A DNA stretch of 64,000 nucleotides from Epinephelus fuscoguttatus (Eukaryota; Chordata; Actinopteri; Perciformes; Serranidae), in the NCBI RefSeq assembly GCF_011397635.1, contig NC_064769.1, forward strand, positions 17,563,207 through 17,627,206, read 5' to 3'. Below are positions 63,640 through 64,000 of the stretch, piece by piece. The notes below the pieces were generated by a model. That model was not told where the DNA came from. It was given only the letters and a program-made list of their open reading frames with translations, and searched no databases. The position numbers were made by a program, and so were the translations under genes. Numbering within the stretch: the stretch's first letter is position 1; every line of letters begins with the position of its first letter.

Positions 63640-64000
63640 AGGTTCTGTGTGCGACATTCAAAGCATTAATATAGCAGCAAAACACTATGCGGAGTAGTGG
63701 TGTCCTGAGCAGAGAATGAAGTCAACTTTCCTCTGTGTTTTGTGATCTGAGCTTCTCTGTGGGTTGTTGTGGTAAACCAGTTTGGTTGTGCATGTATGTT
63801 AGTGCGTGTGTATCCCACTGGCTTGCTCATAGCTGCAGCTTTACAATGTGCTCATATGTAGGTTACAGCTGATACTGGGACGGTGTCATTGTAGAACCAA
63901 AGTGCACATCCTCCTGTTCCTCCCCGGTTAACACTGTTAGCTCTGTCAGTACTGTTGTCATTGTTTAGCGCTGTCTAAGGAGTTAGCATCGTTAGCTGCT
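63640..64000 (+). repeat. Probable dispersed repeat, cut by window end
   Basis: Begins AAAGGTTCTGTGTGCGACAT and includes GTCCTGAGCAGAGAATGAAG, which I recall as a multicopy fish repeat. No second copy in the window proves it. The last 25 bp are GTTAGC-rich, like the surf2 and surf4 gene starts. Confidence 0.35.

Larger units (their letters stand above)
52991..64000. other. Region downstream of ass1 without recognisable gene
   Basis: 11 kb in which no exon could be supported by splice sites plus family similarity. It contains a short MITE (53769-54103), a SINE inside another repeat (58521-58824), a minisatellite (61570-61860), a (GGA)n run and a probable repeat at the right edge. Stretches near 54890-55140, 55540-55800 and 57020-57130 look unlike repeats and could be conserved non-coding elements. 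Confidence 0.5.

Overview
The window is vertebrate nuclear DNA. Small coding exons are split by GT-AG introns, and the non-coding DNA holds long (CA)n arrays and many non-autonomous transposons. The repeat types (foldback MITEs, hAT-like elements, tRNA-derived SINEs whose unit starts GGGGCGGCACGGTGGTG, and GTTAGC/GCTAGC-rich DNA at gene starts) and the proteins point to a ray-finned fish, probably a percomorph. This is inference; no search could be run.

Three protein-coding genes lie on the + strand, head to tail. surf2 (CDS 903-6161, 6 coding exons, 245 aa) encodes a basic/acidic Surfeit-2 protein. surf4 (CDS 9540-17429, 6 coding exons, 269 aa) encodes the multi-spanning ER cargo receptor SURF4, with a C-terminal KKEW retrieval signal. 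ass1 (CDS 25235-52587, 14 coding exons, 412 aa) encodes argininosuccinate synthase. Every exon was placed by reading frame, splice consensus, phase agreement and similarity to the known family. Each start codon has an in-frame stop just upstream. All three reading frames are intact.

Layout: 1-902 is the surf2 upstream region, with no gene seen. 903-6161 is surf2, whose third intron holds a transposon nest. 6162-9539 is intergenic, with a hairpin and a 21-nt-period tandem repeat. 9540 to about 18.5 kb is surf4 and its 3' UTR. 18.5-25.2 kb is a dense repeat region upstream of ass1 (SINE, hAT-like elements, large inverted and direct repeats). 25.2-52.6 kb is ass1, with large introns carrying a foldback element, SINEs, MITEs, microsatellites and one GC-rich island. 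52.6-64 kb has no recognisable gene. It holds one MITE, a SINE, minisatellites and a few stretches that look more like conserved non-coding DNA than like repeats.

The genes do not form a pathway. SURF2 is nuclear/nucleolar, SURF4 works in ER-Golgi traffic, and ASS1 makes argininosuccinate in the cytosol. Their proximity reflects chromosomal synteny: human SURF2, SURF4 and ASS1 all map to 9q34, but in a different local order and orientation. I found no previously undescribed system. The most unusual features are the gene orientation, the nested transposons and the GC-rich island in an ass1 intron.
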